Positions 7,172 to 7,319 of a DNA stretch of 7,319 bases are shown here, piece after piece (position 1 is the first letter of the stretch; each line of letters begins with the position of its first letter). Source of the stretch: Bacteroidetes bacterium UBA7368 (GTDB lineage: Bacteria; Bacteroidota; Rhodothermia; Rhodothermales; UBA10348); assembly GCA_002469915.1 (NCBI GenBank), contig DKOG01000215.1, positions 1 to 7,319 of the forward strand, given 5' to 3'. Made by a program: the position numbers and the translations under genes. The notes beneath the pieces are model-generated. The model was given only the letters and a program-made list of their open reading frames with translations, did not search any database and had not been told where the DNA came from.

Positions 7172-7319
7172 ACCGAGTCATAATCCCCATCCTGATAATG
7201 GGTATCATCGGGTGTTCAGATCCGAAAACTGACACAGCTTGGATTCCTCCTTCCCCATCAAATGTTATTGATGGTGTTAAGTATGTATCCGGAAACTGGA
7301 AGCCCCATCTTGCGGCAGG
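7168..7319 (+). CDS. Lipoprotein, N-terminal fragment (cut by window edge)
   Basis: Begins at TTG 7168, overlapping the stop of the preceding gene (TTGA, 7168-7171) and preceded by GGAGG at ideal spacing. The 50 visible residues start MNRVIIPILIMGIIGC: a basic residue, a hydrophobic stretch and a lipobox (G-I-I-G|C) with the lipid-modified Cys at position 16. Asp18 at +3 of the mature protein, in CSDPKTD, is compatible with outer-membrane sorting, and an acidic tail near the Cys is loosely like Bacteroidota surface-export signals. A short Pro/Ser-rich linker (WIPPSPS) follows, then the start of a folded domain that I cannot identify. The gene is open to the window end with no stop. Tight coupling suggests it works with the DUF5107-TPR protein in the envelope. 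Confidence 0.75.
   Translation, partial: MNRVIIPILIMGIIGCSDPKTDTAWIPPSPSNVIDGVKYVSGNWKPHLAA

Overview
The window looks like chromosomal sequence from a Gram-negative, probably marine, member of the Bacteroidota / Rhodothermota / Balneolota radiation with roughly balanced base composition. That placement is inference. It rests on two exported proteins whose mature forms are predicted to start with Gln right after an Ala-x-Ala-like cleavage site, on a large secreted DUF5107 + TPR protein of a type common in that group, and on a compact secreted M1 peptidase.

Layout. Bases 1-382 hold no intact gene, but the minus strand carries what may be the decayed or partial remains of a gene running off the left edge. 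From 383 come two plus-strand genes: an RluF-type 23S rRNA pseudouridine synthase, then a secreted M1 zinc aminopeptidase. The M1 gene probably starts at 1267 rather than at the upstream TTG (1138) that overlaps the rluF stop. A peptide deformylase gene on the minus strand converges on the M1 gene with only 15 bp between the two stop codons. A 328-bp divergent intergenic region (3808-4135) is unusually rich in perfect inverted repeats. It is followed by a 1011-residue exported DUF5107-TPR protein, whose stop overlaps the TTG start of a lipoprotein gene cut by the right edge.

How the genes fit together. rluF and def are housekeeping functions (rRNA modification and N-terminal maturation of nascent proteins). 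The M1 peptidase is an envelope or secreted peptide-degrading enzyme. The DUF5107-TPR gene and the lipoprotein are translationally coupled and look like the first two genes of an envelope operon of unknown function, plausibly carbohydrate-related. The most original part of the window is this operon together with its leader, where three palindromes and two mutually exclusive hairpins lie within about 115 bp.
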